A DNA stretch of 37,758 bases, taken from JBDRLU01 sp043812795 (lineage in GTDB: Bacteria; Chloroflexota; Dehalococcoidia; Dehalococcoidales; UBA2162). The stretch spans positions 1 through 37,758 of the forward strand of contig JBDRLU010000035.1 in the NCBI GenBank assembly GCA_043812795.1, written 5' to 3'. The notes beneath the pieces were generated by a model. The model saw only the letters and a program-made list of their open reading frames with translations. It did no database searches and was not told where the DNA came from. Within the stretch, counting starts at the first letter, position 1, and each line of letters begins with the position of its first letter. Shown piece after piece: positions 1 to 7,559 of this stretch. Made by a program: the position numbers and the translations under genes.

Positions 1-1178
1 TGGCGATACCAGCGACAACAGGGAGGAGACTGTCCACCACCGCCTGTTTATCTCTCGCCTTGGTCAGGTCAAGACCCGTCAGCAGATTGTCAAAAGTACA
101 GTCCACCACTGGCCGGGACTGCTCCACCAGCTTCGCCCAACAGCCGGGGTCTTCCTTGATGACCTCGTCGGGGTCTTTGCCCTCGGGTAGCACGATAACC
201 TTTATCTCCGCCTCAAGCTCATTCTCATAATGGAGGCAGCGGAGCATGGCTTCTTCCCCGGCGGCGTCAGGGTCGAGAGCTAAAGTCACGTTTCTGGTCA
301 GCCTCTTTAAGTGGCCCATCTGGTCTTCGGTAATCGACGTACCCATCGAAGCGACCACATTGTGAAAGCCGTACTGGTGGGCAATAATAACGTCCATATA
401 GCCCTCGACGATGACGACCAGTTGTTGCTGCCTGATGGCCGGTGCTGCGGCATCGATGCCATATAAATTACTGCTCTTATCGAAGACAGCGGTCTGCGGC
501 GAATTCAGGTATTTCGGCATGGAGTCATCCAGCGCTCTGGCTCCGAAACCGATGATATGGCCTCTTGCGTCTTTTATCGGAAACATCAACCGGTTGCGGA
601 AGCGGTCGTGGGTCTTGCCCTGTTCGCTGGCAATAATTAAGCCCGCCTGCAGCATTTCATCTTCATTATAGCCTCGTTCCAGCAGGTGTTGCTTCAAGGC
701 CTCCCAGCTATCGGGGCTGAGGCCGAGCTTGAAGCTGGCGATAGTCTGGGGTACGAGGCCCCGGCCGGTAAGATATTTATTTACCTTCTCTCCGGCGGGT
801 GAATTCAAAAGCAGGCTGTGGAAAAATTGCGTGGCCAGTTCATTGGCCTGATATATTCTTTCCTTTTCATCTTTCCGTGTATCCGGCCGGGAATATGTCG
901 GGATGGTAACGCCCGCTCTTTCCGCCAGAAAATGCAGAGCCTCGGCAAAGTCGATGCCCCTGCTTCTTCATGATGAAGGAAAAGACATCTCCGCCGGTAC
1001 TACAGGCGCCAAAGCAATGCCAGCTCTGCTGTTCCGGATAGACAAAAAATGACGGATGTTTTTCGCTGTGGAAGGGGCAGAGTCCACGAAAGGTCCGCCC
1101 GGCTTTAGTCAAAGTGGTGTACTGGCCGATGACTTCGACAATATCTATTTTTTGCTTTACTTCATCAATCGTGTCCAT
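1..1178 (-). CDS. dnaG: DNA primase DnaG, 5' part, frameshifted and cut by window edge
   Basis: Synthesises RNA primers at the replication fork. The first frame (1178 down to about 957) carries the CHC2 zinc-binding domain with C34, H37, C55 and C59; the last pair is C-x3-C rather than the usual C-x2-C. After the residues SFIMKKQG the frame is lost at a run of four C (957-960). Reading on in the next frame gives GIDFAEALHFLAERAG and an uninterrupted primase core to base 2, including the TOPRIM motif VIVEGYMDV (about 415-385) and the metal-binding ALDPDAAGEEA. So one extra base in the run accounts for the break. The gene is normally essential, so a sequencing or assembly indel is as likely as a real mutation. 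The C-terminal helicase-binding part lies beyond the window. No clear Shine-Dalgarno precedes the ATG. It follows dgt on the same strand after a 172-base gap. Confidence 0.93.
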
Positions 1179-1254
1179 AAAAAGGCAAAATTCTACCTCA
1201 ATTTAATTATACCATTTCTGGCTTGCCGGTTAAATTCAGAGAAGTCCCCCCTAA

Positions 1255-1300
1255 CGTCATTGCGAGGAGTCCTTCATAAGAAGGACGACGAAGCAATCTT
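1255..1300. repeat. Short palindromic interspersed-type repeat between dnaG and dgt
   Basis: The segment begins CGTCATTGCGAGGAG and ends GACGAAGCAATCTT. It folds on itself: GTCCTTC (1269-1275) pairs perfectly with GAAGGAC (1280-1286) around a 4-base loop, and the outer ATTGC (1259-1263) pairs with GCAAT (1293-1297). Sequences of the form CATTGCGAGGAG...CGACGAAGCAATC are, from memory, multi-copy intergenic repeats in several bacterial genomes. There is no T tract, so it is a poor intrinsic terminator. Only one copy is seen in this window. Confidence 0.6.
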
Positions 1301-1350
1301 ACCGCTCATTGGAGACAAACAAGACCAAGTGATTTCTTTTATTAGTGGAC

Positions 1351-2382
1351 TCAGGTCAGTTCGTCGGCCAGCCCTTGGGCATACTGGTCGGTCATGCCGG
1401 CAATGTAGTCCACGGCTCTTCGCTCGACTTCATCACCAAAAGGAGCATATTCCGGCGGTAGTTTATTCTGGTGCCGGTTAAAGTAATCATAGAGCCGGCG
1501 GACTGTGGCTCTGGCCTTTTTGGCTTCGGCCTGCGCGGAATGGCGGGTATAGACTCTCTCGAAGAGGAACTCACGCAGGATATTGGTCGCTTTCAAGATG
1601 GTGGGACTCATCCCGATGGCGGGGTCGGTAAGACGCTTGGCGGTTCTTATTGACCATGAGTGTTCGATAATATCACAGACCAGTGTGTTGATTCGCTCCG
1701 AAAGGCAATGGCCTAGCACGGTGGCGGCTGCAACGGGGAGTGCCTCTTCCAAAATGACGCCGGCTCGGATGGCGTCATCAATATCATGGTTGATGTAGGC
1801 CACGATATCGGCGATACGGCATACTTCACCTTCGAGAGTGTTGACCTTGCCCCAGTTTTCCAGAATGTTTGCCCTCGACTTGGAATGGTGGACGATGCCT
1901 TCTCTGACTTCCCAGGTAAGATTAAGTCCCCGTCCATCGTTTTCCAGGAAGTCCACTACCCGCAGGCTCTGCTCGTTGTGACTGAATCCTGGTGGATAAA
2001 GTTCGTTAAGCACCTCCTCACCGACATGGCCGAAAGGAGTGTGACCGAGGTCGTGGCCCAGGGCGATAGCTTCCGTCAAATCTTCGTTCAGCTTAAGTGC
2101 CCGGGCAATGGTACGGGCAATCTGGGCGACTTCCAGAGTATGGGTGAGGCGGGTTACATAGTGGTCGCCCTGAGGAGCAATAAAGACCTGCGTCTTATGT
2201 TTGAGGCGGCGGAAAGCGTTACAATGAATAATACGGTCGCGGTCACGCTGATATGCGGTACGCACCGGACAAGGTTCTTCGCATCTGAGCCTGCCCCGTG
2301 ACAGCCGGCTCTTAGCGGCGTGGGGAGAGAGGGCTTCTTCTTTTTGCTCAGTCATCTGGCGGATGCCAAGCTGACTAATCAT
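1351..2382 (-). CDS. dgt: dGTPase-like deoxynucleotide triphosphohydrolase (HD domain)
   Basis: Predicted to hydrolyse dNTPs to deoxynucleosides and triphosphate and so help set cytoplasmic dNTP pools. The 343-residue protein shows the HD-domain metal ligands in order: H81 in RLTHT, H110-D111 followed by LGHTPFGH, and a later Asp in the RIADIVAYINHDIDDA segment. The N-terminal RTAYQRDRDRIIHCNAFRRL stretch is typical of dGTPase type 2 proteins. Length fits the shorter, non-enterobacterial subfamily. The ATG overlaps the ppsA stop codon (ATGA, 2379-2382), so translation is probably coupled to ppsA. A second in-frame ATG ten codons in (MTEQKEE) is possible but has no better ribosome site. dnaG follows downstream, which fits a replication and nucleotide supply grouping. 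Confidence 0.9.
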   Translation of the reverse strand: MISQLGIRQMTEQKEEALSPHAAKSRLSRGRLRCEEPCPVRTAYQRDRDRIIHCNAFRRLKHKTQVFIAPQGDHYVTRLTHTLEVAQIARTIARALKLNEDLTEAIALGHDLGHTPFGHVGEEVLNELYPPGFSHNEQSLRVVDFLENDGRGLNLTWEVREGIVHHSKSRANILENWGKVNTLEGEVCRIADIVAYINHDIDDAIRAGVILEEALPVAAATVLGHCLSERINTLVCDIIEHSWSIRTAKRLTDPAIGMSPTILKATNILREFLFERVYTRHSAQAEAKKARATVRRLYDYFNRHQNKLPPEYAPFGDEVERRAVDYIAGMTDQYAQGLADELT

Positions 2383-4661
2383 CCAGATTTAGTTCCCTGT
2401 CGTGCTTCGGCTTTGGCAATTATTTCTCGGGTGATATCGATCATATCCGGGCTGACGGAGACGGAAGTAATGCCCCATTCCACCAGCTTTTCCGTGAGTT
2501 CGGGATAGACCGATGGTGCCTGTCCGCAGATGGAAGAAGTGACCCCCATGCTCCTGGCAACTTTAACAGCTCTTTCCAAGGAGGCCATGACGGCTTCGTC
2601 TCTTTCATCGAAAGTGGCCGCCAGTCTGGCGTTATCCCGGTCAACACCGAGAGTGAGCTGGGTCAGGTCATTGGAGCCGATAGAGATACCATCGATACCG
2701 ACACTAAGGAACTTCTCGAGGAGGATGATATTAGAGGGTATTTCCACCATCATCCAGATTTTAAAGTCTTCGGAGCGCTTGAGCCCCTCCTCTTCGATAA
2801 TTTTTACGGTCTGGGCTAATTCGTCAACAGTGCGGACGAATGGAATCATGACCCACAGGTTATTGTATTTTTCTCTTACCTTTTTAATAGCCTGCAATTC
2901 GAGTTTAAAAGTGGCTACATCAGCGATATAACGTGAGGCTCCCCGGTAACCAAGCATGGGATTTTCTTCGACGTCTTCGTACTTATCACCGCCCTTGAGG
3001 GCACGGTATTCATTGGTCTTGAAGTCATTGGTGCGATAAACTACCCGGCGGGGGTGAAACGGCTTGGCGAAAGCGGTCAAGCCTTCGGCTAACTTCTCGA
3101 CAAACTCATTGCCCCGGTTCTGGCTAATCATGTAGCTGGGGTGTTCGCCGATTTGAGCGATAATGAACTCGGCGCGTAATAGACCGACTCCGTCTACGTC
3201 ACGGGAGGCCACCCGGTCGGCCAGTTCGGGCTGGGCCAGGTTAACCAGTAGTTTCGTGTTGGTCTTTATTTTGGACCTGGCTTGGGTTTCAGTTTTTGCG
3301 ACAACTTTTATCTCCCCTTCGTAAACCTGGCCGGTGGTACCATCAATGGTAATTATCTGGCCTTCTTTCAGCGTGGTAGTCGCTTGTCCGGTACCGACGA
3401 TACATGGTATGCCTAGCTCGCGACTGACAATGGCAGCGTGGGCGGTCCTGCCACCGCGGTCGGTGATAATAGCCGCCGCCCGCTTCATGGCTGGCACAAA
3501 GTCGGGAGTAGTCATTTCTGCTACCAGAATATCACCGTCTTTTACCTTGTCTATTTGTGAAGCGTCATGTATCAGTCGGACTGGCCCCGAGGCGATACCT
3601 GGGCTGGCCGGAGCGCCTTTAAGCAGTACTTTGCCGGTAATTGCAACTTGGGCTGCGGCGGTGGTGGCGGCTTTCTCCATGCCCTTTATGGTGGTTACCG
3701 GCCGGGTCTGGACAATATAAATCTGTTTATTTTCTTTCGCCCACTCCACATCTTGCGGGAAGTGATACCACTCCTCCAGACGCTTACCCATCTTGGCTAA
3801 AGTGATAATGTCGCTATCGCTTATTTTTTGTCTCGCCTGCTCCTCAGGAGTAAGCGGGGCTTTTACGTTAGGTTCCAGAGCTTCTGTTCCTGTTCTTCCG
3901 TCACTTCTAATCAGTTTCCATTCCTGCTTGGCGATTTCTTTGGCGATAATCCTTAATTCTTCTTTGTCAATAACATAATGGTCCGGCGTGACGTCTCCCG
4001 AGACTATCATTTCACCCAGGCCAAGAACGGCTTCGATGACTATCTTGCTCTGGTCGCTGGTTTCCGGTTCCAGCGTAAACATGACTCCGGAAGCTTCTGA
4101 TTGCACCATTCTCTGTACCGGGACGGCGATGCCTACCTTGAAATGGTCATAATGCTGTTGTGTGCGGTAGAAGATGGCTCGCGCTTCGAAGAGCGATGCC
4201 CAGCATTCCTGGACGGCTTTAACTACTTCTTCTTCACCCTGGATATTTAGAAAGGTCCTTTGTTGGCCGGCGAAAGAAGCATCAGGTAAGTCCTCGGCGG
4301 TTGCCGAGGAACGTACTGCTACCAGTCCCTGCTCCATTTGAACGTAACGCTGCTTAATTTCCCTGGCTATTTCCGGAGGCATCTTCGCCTCGGAAATCAT
4401 TTGTCTGACCTGGGCGGCAACTTGCTGGAGCTGCTTCGAGTCGTTGACATCGACCGGTTGCAGCAGTCCGCGGATTTTGTCGATAAGCTTGGTTTGTTTT
4501 AGAAAATCAAAGTAGGCTACCGAGGTTACAATAAAACCGGGGGGTACGGGTATCTTGGCGTTAGTCATTTCACCTAGATTGGCGCCTTTACCACCGACAA
4601 GCGCACCATCCTGTTTGCCGACTTCATTAAACCAAACTACGGTCTGGCGACCTTTCTGCAT
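2379..4661 (-). CDS. ppsA: Phosphoenolpyruvate synthase
   Basis: Converts pyruvate, ATP and water to phosphoenolpyruvate, AMP and phosphate, the entry step of gluconeogenesis from C2/C3 units. The 760-residue protein has the family's three parts: an ATP-grasp N-domain (about 1-325, with GGKGANLGEM and VRSSATAEDLPDASFAGQQ), the swivelling phosphohistidine domain (GGRTAHAAIVSRELG, with H408 as phospho-acceptor), and a C-terminal TIM barrel (from about 470) with the catalytic Cys712 in SSICGQAP. The start is supported by a strong GGGGGG-type Shine-Dalgarno just upstream and by the expected N-terminus. It heads a minus-strand unit with dgt. In an organism living on acetyl-CoA-level substrates it would supply sugars and PEP; this metabolic reading is inference. 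Confidence 0.96.
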   Translation of the reverse strand: MQKGRQTVVWFNEVGKQDGALVGGKGANLGEMTNAKIPVPPGFIVTSVAYFDFLKQTKLIDKIRGLLQPVDVNDSKQLQQVAAQVRQMISEAKMPPEIAREIKQRYVQMEQGLVAVRSSATAEDLPDASFAGQQRTFLNIQGEEEVVKAVQECWASLFEARAIFYRTQQHYDHFKVGIAVPVQRMVQSEASGVMFTLEPETSDQSKIVIEAVLGLGEMIVSGDVTPDHYVIDKEELRIIAKEIAKQEWKLIRSDGRTGTEALEPNVKAPLTPEEQARQKISDSDIITLAKMGKRLEEWYHFPQDVEWAKENKQIYIVQTRPVTTIKGMEKAATTAAAQVAITGKVLLKGAPASPGIASGPVRLIHDASQIDKVKDGDILVAEMTTPDFVPAMKRAAAIITDRGGRTAHAAIVSRELGIPCIVGTGQATTTLKEGQIITIDGTTGQVYEGEIKVVAKTETQARSKIKTNTKLLVNLAQPELADRVASRDVDGVGLLRAEFIIAQIGEHPSYMISQNRGNEFVEKLAEGLTAFAKPFHPRRVVYRTNDFKTNEYRALKGGDKYEDVEENPMLGYRGASRYIADVATFKLELQAIKKVREKYNNLWVMIPFVRTVDELAQTVKIIEEEGLKRSEDFKIWMMVEIPSNIILLEKFLSVGIDGISIGSNDLTQLTLGVDRDNARLAATFDERDEAVMASLERAVKVARSMGVTSSICGQAPSVYPELTEKLVEWGITSVSVSPDMIDITREIIAKAEARQGTKSG

Positions 4662-4711
4662 GTATCTGCCCCCCTTTAGTTTTGGTCCGGTAACGTAATG
4701 ACGAGACCTCT

Positions 4712-4720
4712 AGTATAACA
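4712..4720 (-). promoter_or_regulatory. Probable extended -10 promoter for ppsA-dgt(-dnaG)
   Basis: On the minus strand TGT is followed directly by TATACT, giving an extended -10 element (TGn-TATACT). A good -35 is not visible. Transcription would start near 4705 and leave a leader of about 44 bases before the ppsA ATG. Confidence 0.5.
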
Positions 4721-4830
4721 CATTTGTAAAAAAATATGGAAGCCAGTAAAGACTTTTCTCACTTTGTCCAGCACGTGGGTGAATGGTTCTGGTTGATATT
4801 AGTTGGTATTTTCATTAAAGCTCGACCTCA

Positions 4831-4996
4831 CCCCTGCCCCTCTCCTGTAAGGAGAAGGGATTTAAAAATAAGTCTCGACGCTTCGGGACTTCTGACAACT
4901 CCGAATGTACTACTCTGGGTAAAACGGGGCGTAAAGAGGGGTCTGCACCCCTCCTTAATATCTTCCCCCTTCCCTTACTAAGGGAAGGGGCAGGGG
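4831..4996. repeat. MITE-like non-coding inverted-repeat element
   Basis: An element of about 166 bases begins with CCCCTGCCCCT (4831-4841) and ends with the exact inverted copy AGGGGCAGGGG (4986-4996). Inside each end is a second palindrome: TCTCCT-GTA-AGGAGA next to the left end, and a 12-bp arm (CCCCTTCCCTTA, 4966-4977, with its complement at 4979-4990 around one base) next to the right end. No convincing gene lies inside. It sits in the divergent region between ppsA and the nuclease gene, where insertion does not harm coding sequence. A weaker relative (CTTCCC...GGGGAAG) is near 21290-21306. It could be a miniature transposable element or a bulky terminator-like repeat. Confidence 0.55.
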
Positions 4997-5076
4997 ATAA
5001 GTTGGGACGAAGTGATAGCTGTCAACCAAGTGCAAACAGAACCGGGTGAATGTACCTGAATAGCTCCTGTTTTTAG

Positions 5077-5105
5077 TTGACAGTGATGATGTTGTACGGT
5101 AGAAT
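5077..5105 (+). promoter_or_regulatory. Near-consensus sigma70-type promoter for the bifunctional nuclease gene
   Basis: TTGACA (5077-5082) is separated by exactly 17 bases from TAGAAT (5100-5105). Transcription would begin near 5112 and give a leader of about 28 bases containing the AGGAGG ribosome site at 5127-5132. This overlaps what would otherwise look like an upstream TTG start, which is therefore unlikely to be used. Confidence 0.8.
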
Positions 5106-5139
5106 TAGTGTGTTTTCCAAGGAGCTAGGAGGAGTCCTG

Positions 5140-5685
5140 ATGATTGAGATGACAATTGACAGTATTCGAGTGAGTTTGATGAACTATCAGCGAGTGGTGA
5201 TTTTGAAGGAAAAAGTAGCTGACCGCTATTTGCCGATTTGGATTGGTGCGGCTGAAGCAGATGCCATCGCCGTGAAATTACAGGGTGTCAATATACCCCG
5301 GCCTTTAACCCATGACCTGCTCCGTTCTGTTATTGATGCCTTAGGTGCCAGTATTAATTCCATCATTGTTAACGACCTCAAGAACGATACTTTCTTTGCC
5401 AAGATTATCCTTAACGTCGACGGAAAGCAGATGGAAATTGACTCACGCCCGAGCGATGCCCTGGCCCTGGCGGTAAGAGTGCAGGTGCCCATCTATGTCG
5501 ATGAGAGCGTTTTAGATAAGGCGGGCATTTTACTGGACAAGCAGACCGGTAAACCGCTCGGCGAAGGCAGCGAAGAAATTACCGGTAAGGACCAGGTAAG
5601 CGAAGACGAGATAAAAAGATTGGGGGTCTTCCGGGATTTTATCGATACCCTTAATCTGGATGATTTTGACAAGCGTAAATCGTAG
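5140..5685 (+). CDS. Bifunctional nuclease family protein (DUF151)
   Basis: Member of the BFN/DUF151 family (PF02577), named from a plant protein with RNase and DNase activity; bacterial roles are poorly known. The 181-residue protein has the conserved N-terminal core: a strand-rich start, then LPIWIGAAEADAIA (about 29-42), RPLTHDLL (about 54-61) and the acidic SRPSDALALAVR (about 103-114). A charged C-terminal helix (SEDEIKRLGVFRDF) follows. The ATG at 5140 is chosen because AGGAGG lies 7 bases upstream and a near-perfect promoter occupies the preceding in-frame codons. It is monocistronic: its own promoter is upstream and an intrinsic terminator follows at 5806-5840. Confidence 0.9.
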   Translation: MIEMTIDSIRVSLMNYQRVVILKEKVADRYLPIWIGAAEADAIAVKLQGVNIPRPLTHDLLRSVIDALGASINSIIVNDLKNDTFFAKIILNVDGKQMEIDSRPSDALALAVRVQVPIYVDESVLDKAGILLDKQTGKPLGEGSEEITGKDQVSEDEIKRLGVFRDFIDTLNLDDFDKRKS

Positions 5686-5759
5686 GCTCTCGTCTCAATG
5701 GTAACTTAGAAAGAGAATTTGTTCATTGTTAGCAAGTTTGGTTAAACAGTAGCAGGGAC

Positions 5760-5787
5760 TTGCTAATTTACCAGATTTGTTTATAAT
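5760..5787 (+). promoter_or_regulatory. Possible promoter upstream of the terminator
   Basis: TTGCTA (5760-5765), a 16-base spacer and a perfect TATAAT (5782-5787). A transcript would start near 5794 and meet the hairpin at 5806-5840 at once. That is either coincidence in an AT-rich gap or an attenuated leader for the atp operon. Confidence 0.35.
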
Positions 5788-5805
5788 ATTCCGTTGGTGG
5801 TTTAC

Positions 5806-5840
5806 AAAAAACCCGGGGGACTTGTTCCCGAGGGTTTTTT
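5806..5840. terminator. Intrinsic terminator after the nuclease gene (usable on both strands)
   Basis: AAAAAACCC (5806-5814) pairs with GGGTTTTTT (5832-5840). After a 2x2 mismatch, GGGA (5817-5820) pairs with TCCC (5826-5829) around a 5-base loop. Six T close the stem on the plus strand and six A open it, so it could terminate in either direction. It separates the nuclease transcript from the ATP synthase operon. Confidence 0.8.
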
Positions 5841-5878
5841 GTTGATAGGGATTAGGTAAGCAATCGAAGTGGAGGGAC

Positions 5879-5907
5879 TTGAAGTAAGCGGATAGATTTG
5901 GTATGCT
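5879..5907 (+). promoter_or_regulatory. Candidate promoter of the atp operon
   Basis: TTGAAG (5879-5884), 17 bases, TATGCT (5902-5907). The start point would fall at about 5914-5916, essentially at the ATG of atpZ (5917), which has no Shine-Dalgarno sequence. This suggests a leaderless or near-leaderless first gene. Confidence 0.45.
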
Positions 5908-5916
5908 GCCAGTGGC

Positions 5917-6141
5917 ATGGGACGGTGGGAGACAGCTTTTAGATTAGTGGGGATGGGGTGGTACGTTGGTTTCTGTATTGTACTGGGTGTGATTGGCGGT
6001 CTCTGGCTTGATGGAAAGCTGCATACCAGTCCGGTTTTTTTGATAACGGGTCTAATTTTAGGAATCGTAATCGCTTTTTACGGTGTCTATCGGATGATTC
6101 TACCCAATATCAACAAAAAGAATAGCAGGAGGAACGGTTAG
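5917..6141 (+). CDS. atpZ: AtpZ/AtpI-like ATP synthase accessory membrane protein
   Basis: Small hydrophobic protein (74 aa) of the F0F1-ATPase-associated AtpZ/AtpI family (PF09527), thought to help c-ring assembly or Mg2+ supply. Two membrane segments are visible (about 14-34 and 43-65), joined by a short loop with the family-typical GGLWLDGKLHTSP, and a basic tail NKKNSRRNG. Position at the head of the atp operon supports the call. It has no ribosome site before its ATG and may be translated from a near-leaderless mRNA. Its TAG stop shares one base with the GTG start of atpB (TAGTG), so translation is probably coupled. Confidence 0.8.
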   Translation: MGRWETAFRLVGMGWYVGFCIVLGVIGGLWLDGKLHTSPVFLITGLILGIVIAFYGVYRMILPNINKKNSRRNG

Positions 6142-7094
6142 TGCCGAAAAAGGGCTGCCTCGGCTGTTCCTTCCCCGTCTTTATTGGTCTGCTTGTCTTT
6201 TTCTTAGTCATTATTTTCATTGGCTTTGCCGCCGGCCCTATCGGAAGGAGCCTGCTACCTTTGACCTTACCCGCCTGGCTCAGTGTCAGCCAACCCCGTC
6301 CCGAGCTTCCCGCTGAAGTAGTTTTCCACCTGTTCGGCTTTCCGGTTACTAATACCATTATCGGCGCCTGGCTGACTACTCTCGTCCTAGTTGTTCTCAT
6401 TGTAGTTGGTTTGCGTCGCCCTCAGCTTGTTCCAAAAAGAGGGCAAGCGTTTGTTGAGTTTATCTTCGTATCCCTGCTCAATTTTTGCGAAAGCGTGGCC
6501 GGCGAAAAGAACGGGCGCCGCTTTTTCCCCTACGTAGCGGCTATCTTCCTTTTTGTCATGTTCAATGCTTATTTGAGCTTACTTCCCGGGTTCGGTTCGA
6601 TTCTGGTCCATACTCACGAAGGCGAGGTCCATTTGCTCCGCGGGGCGAACACTGACATCAATGTGCCGCTGGCATTAGCCCTGTTTTCTTTTATCGTTGT
6701 CGAGACTTTCGGTTTTAGGGCTCTCGGGATTCGATATGGTGGCAAATTTATCAATGTGGGTGTTTTATTTAGTGGCTTCGGGCTACTTTTCAGAGGTACA
6801 TTTAAAAAAGGTTTTGGTGCTATAGGAACCGGTGTCATTAACATTTTCATCGGTATCGTAGAAATGTTAAGTGAATTCATCCGCATCATTAGCCTCACCC
6901 TCCGTCTCTTTGGGAACATGACGGCTGGAGAGATATTGCTGCTGATGGTGACTTTCCTTGTCGGTTTCATCATTCCGGTAGTCTTCTACGGTCTGGAGCT
7001 TATCGTTGGTTTTGTCCAGGCGCTTATCTTTGCTGCCCTGACGCTTATCTTTATGACGGTAGCCGTAGCTTCTCATGGAGAAGAGCACCACTAA
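6141..7094 (+). CDS. atpB: ATP synthase F0 subunit a
   Basis: Stator channel subunit that passes ions to the rotating c-ring. The 317-residue protein has an N-terminal hydrophobic segment (about 11-31), several more membrane helices, and the essential arginine, R255, in SLTLRLFGNMTAGE (equivalent to E. coli aArg210). ANTDINVPLALAL (about 169-181) is another family hallmark. GTG is the start, with AGGAGG (6127-6132) 8 bases upstream inside the end of atpZ. The cytosolic start MPKKGCLGC is basic and Cys-rich. It ends HGEEHH. A 64-base gap precedes atpE. Confidence 0.95.
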   Translation: MPKKGCLGCSFPVFIGLLVFFLVIIFIGFAAGPIGRSLLPLTLPAWLSVSQPRPELPAEVVFHLFGFPVTNTIIGAWLTTLVLVVLIVVGLRRPQLVPKRGQAFVEFIFVSLLNFCESVAGEKNGRRFFPYVAAIFLFVMFNAYLSLLPGFGSILVHTHEGEVHLLRGANTDINVPLALALFSFIVVETFGFRALGIRYGGKFINVGVLFSGFGLLFRGTFKKGFGAIGTGVINIFIGIVEMLSEFIRIISLTLRLFGNMTAGEILLLMVTFLVGFIIPVVFYGLELIVGFVQALIFAALTLIFMTVAVASHGEEHH

Positions 7095-7158
7095 TACATA
7101 TATAGATAGTAAGTGATATAAAGTCGTTATTTTGTTAAAACACAAAAGGAGGTAGTCG

Positions 7159-7389
7159 ATGACACCGGAAGTAATGAAAATGCTGGCAGTGGGGATGGCC
7201 GCCGGTTTCGGCATGTTGGGGCCGGCCTTAGGCCTCGGGCTTATCGGATATGGCGCCCTGAGCGGTATCGCCCGCAATCCTGAAGCGAGCGGCCCAATCC
7301 TGACTAACATGATATTGGTCGCCGCTTTTACCGAAGCCCTGGGTATTTATGCTCTGATTGTGGCTATCCTGCTGGCTTTGGTCGTCTAA
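7159..7389 (+). CDS. atpE: ATP synthase F0 subunit c
   Basis: Proteolipid that forms the rotor ring. The 76-residue hairpin has two membrane helices joined by the polar loop IARNPEAS. The ion-carrying carboxylate is E59 in AAFTEALGIY. Relative to the Na+-binding ring of Ilyobacter tartaricus, the helix-1 Gln ligand is Leu here (GPALGLG versus GPGVGQG) and the Ser after the Glu is Ala (EA versus ES). The ring is therefore predicted to be H+-coupled; that is an inference from motif comparison. The start has the GGAGG site upstream (7148-7152). A 35-codon membrane-peptide frame follows before atpF. Confidence 0.95.
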   Translation: MTPEVMKMLAVGMAAGFGMLGPALGLGLIGYGALSGIARNPEASGPILTNMILVAAFTEALGIYALIVAILLALVV

Positions 7390-7411
7390 TAAATTTAATT
7401 AGGAGTGATTT

Positions 7412-7519
7412 ATGGAACAGCAAGGGATACCTCTAGCTATAGGTATGATTGTCGCCGGGGCGGTTTTGGGGACGCTCCTGGTCGGGGGCATGATAGTAAT
7501 GGCGGCGCTGCTCGCCTAG
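7412..7519 (+). CDS. 35-residue single-pass membrane peptide between atpE and atpF
   Basis: An ATG frame of 35 codons ending TAG, preceded by AGGAG (7401-7405) at 6-base spacing. The product starts MEQQGIPLAIG and is otherwise one long hydrophobic, glycine-rich helix (AGAVLGTLLVGG) ending MAALLA. It has no charged residue after Glu2, so it cannot act as an ion-carrying c subunit. Its place between atpE and atpF, its ribosome site and its composition argue that it is made and membrane-inserted with the F0 sector. No family is recognised. It might be an assembly or c-ring/peripheral-stalk accessory peptide, or a decayed duplicate of a c-subunit helix. Confidence 0.65.
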   Translation: MEQQGIPLAIGMIVAGAVLGTLLVGGMIVMAALLA

Positions 7520-7559
7520 AAACGTTCCGGTTCATTAGAACCAGGCTGGAGGAAAAATA

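Noticed and set aside
5077..5139. An in-frame TTG at 5077 would add 21 residues to the nuclease.
   Set aside because: It overlaps a near-perfect promoter, and the ATG at 5140 has AGGAGG at ideal spacing.
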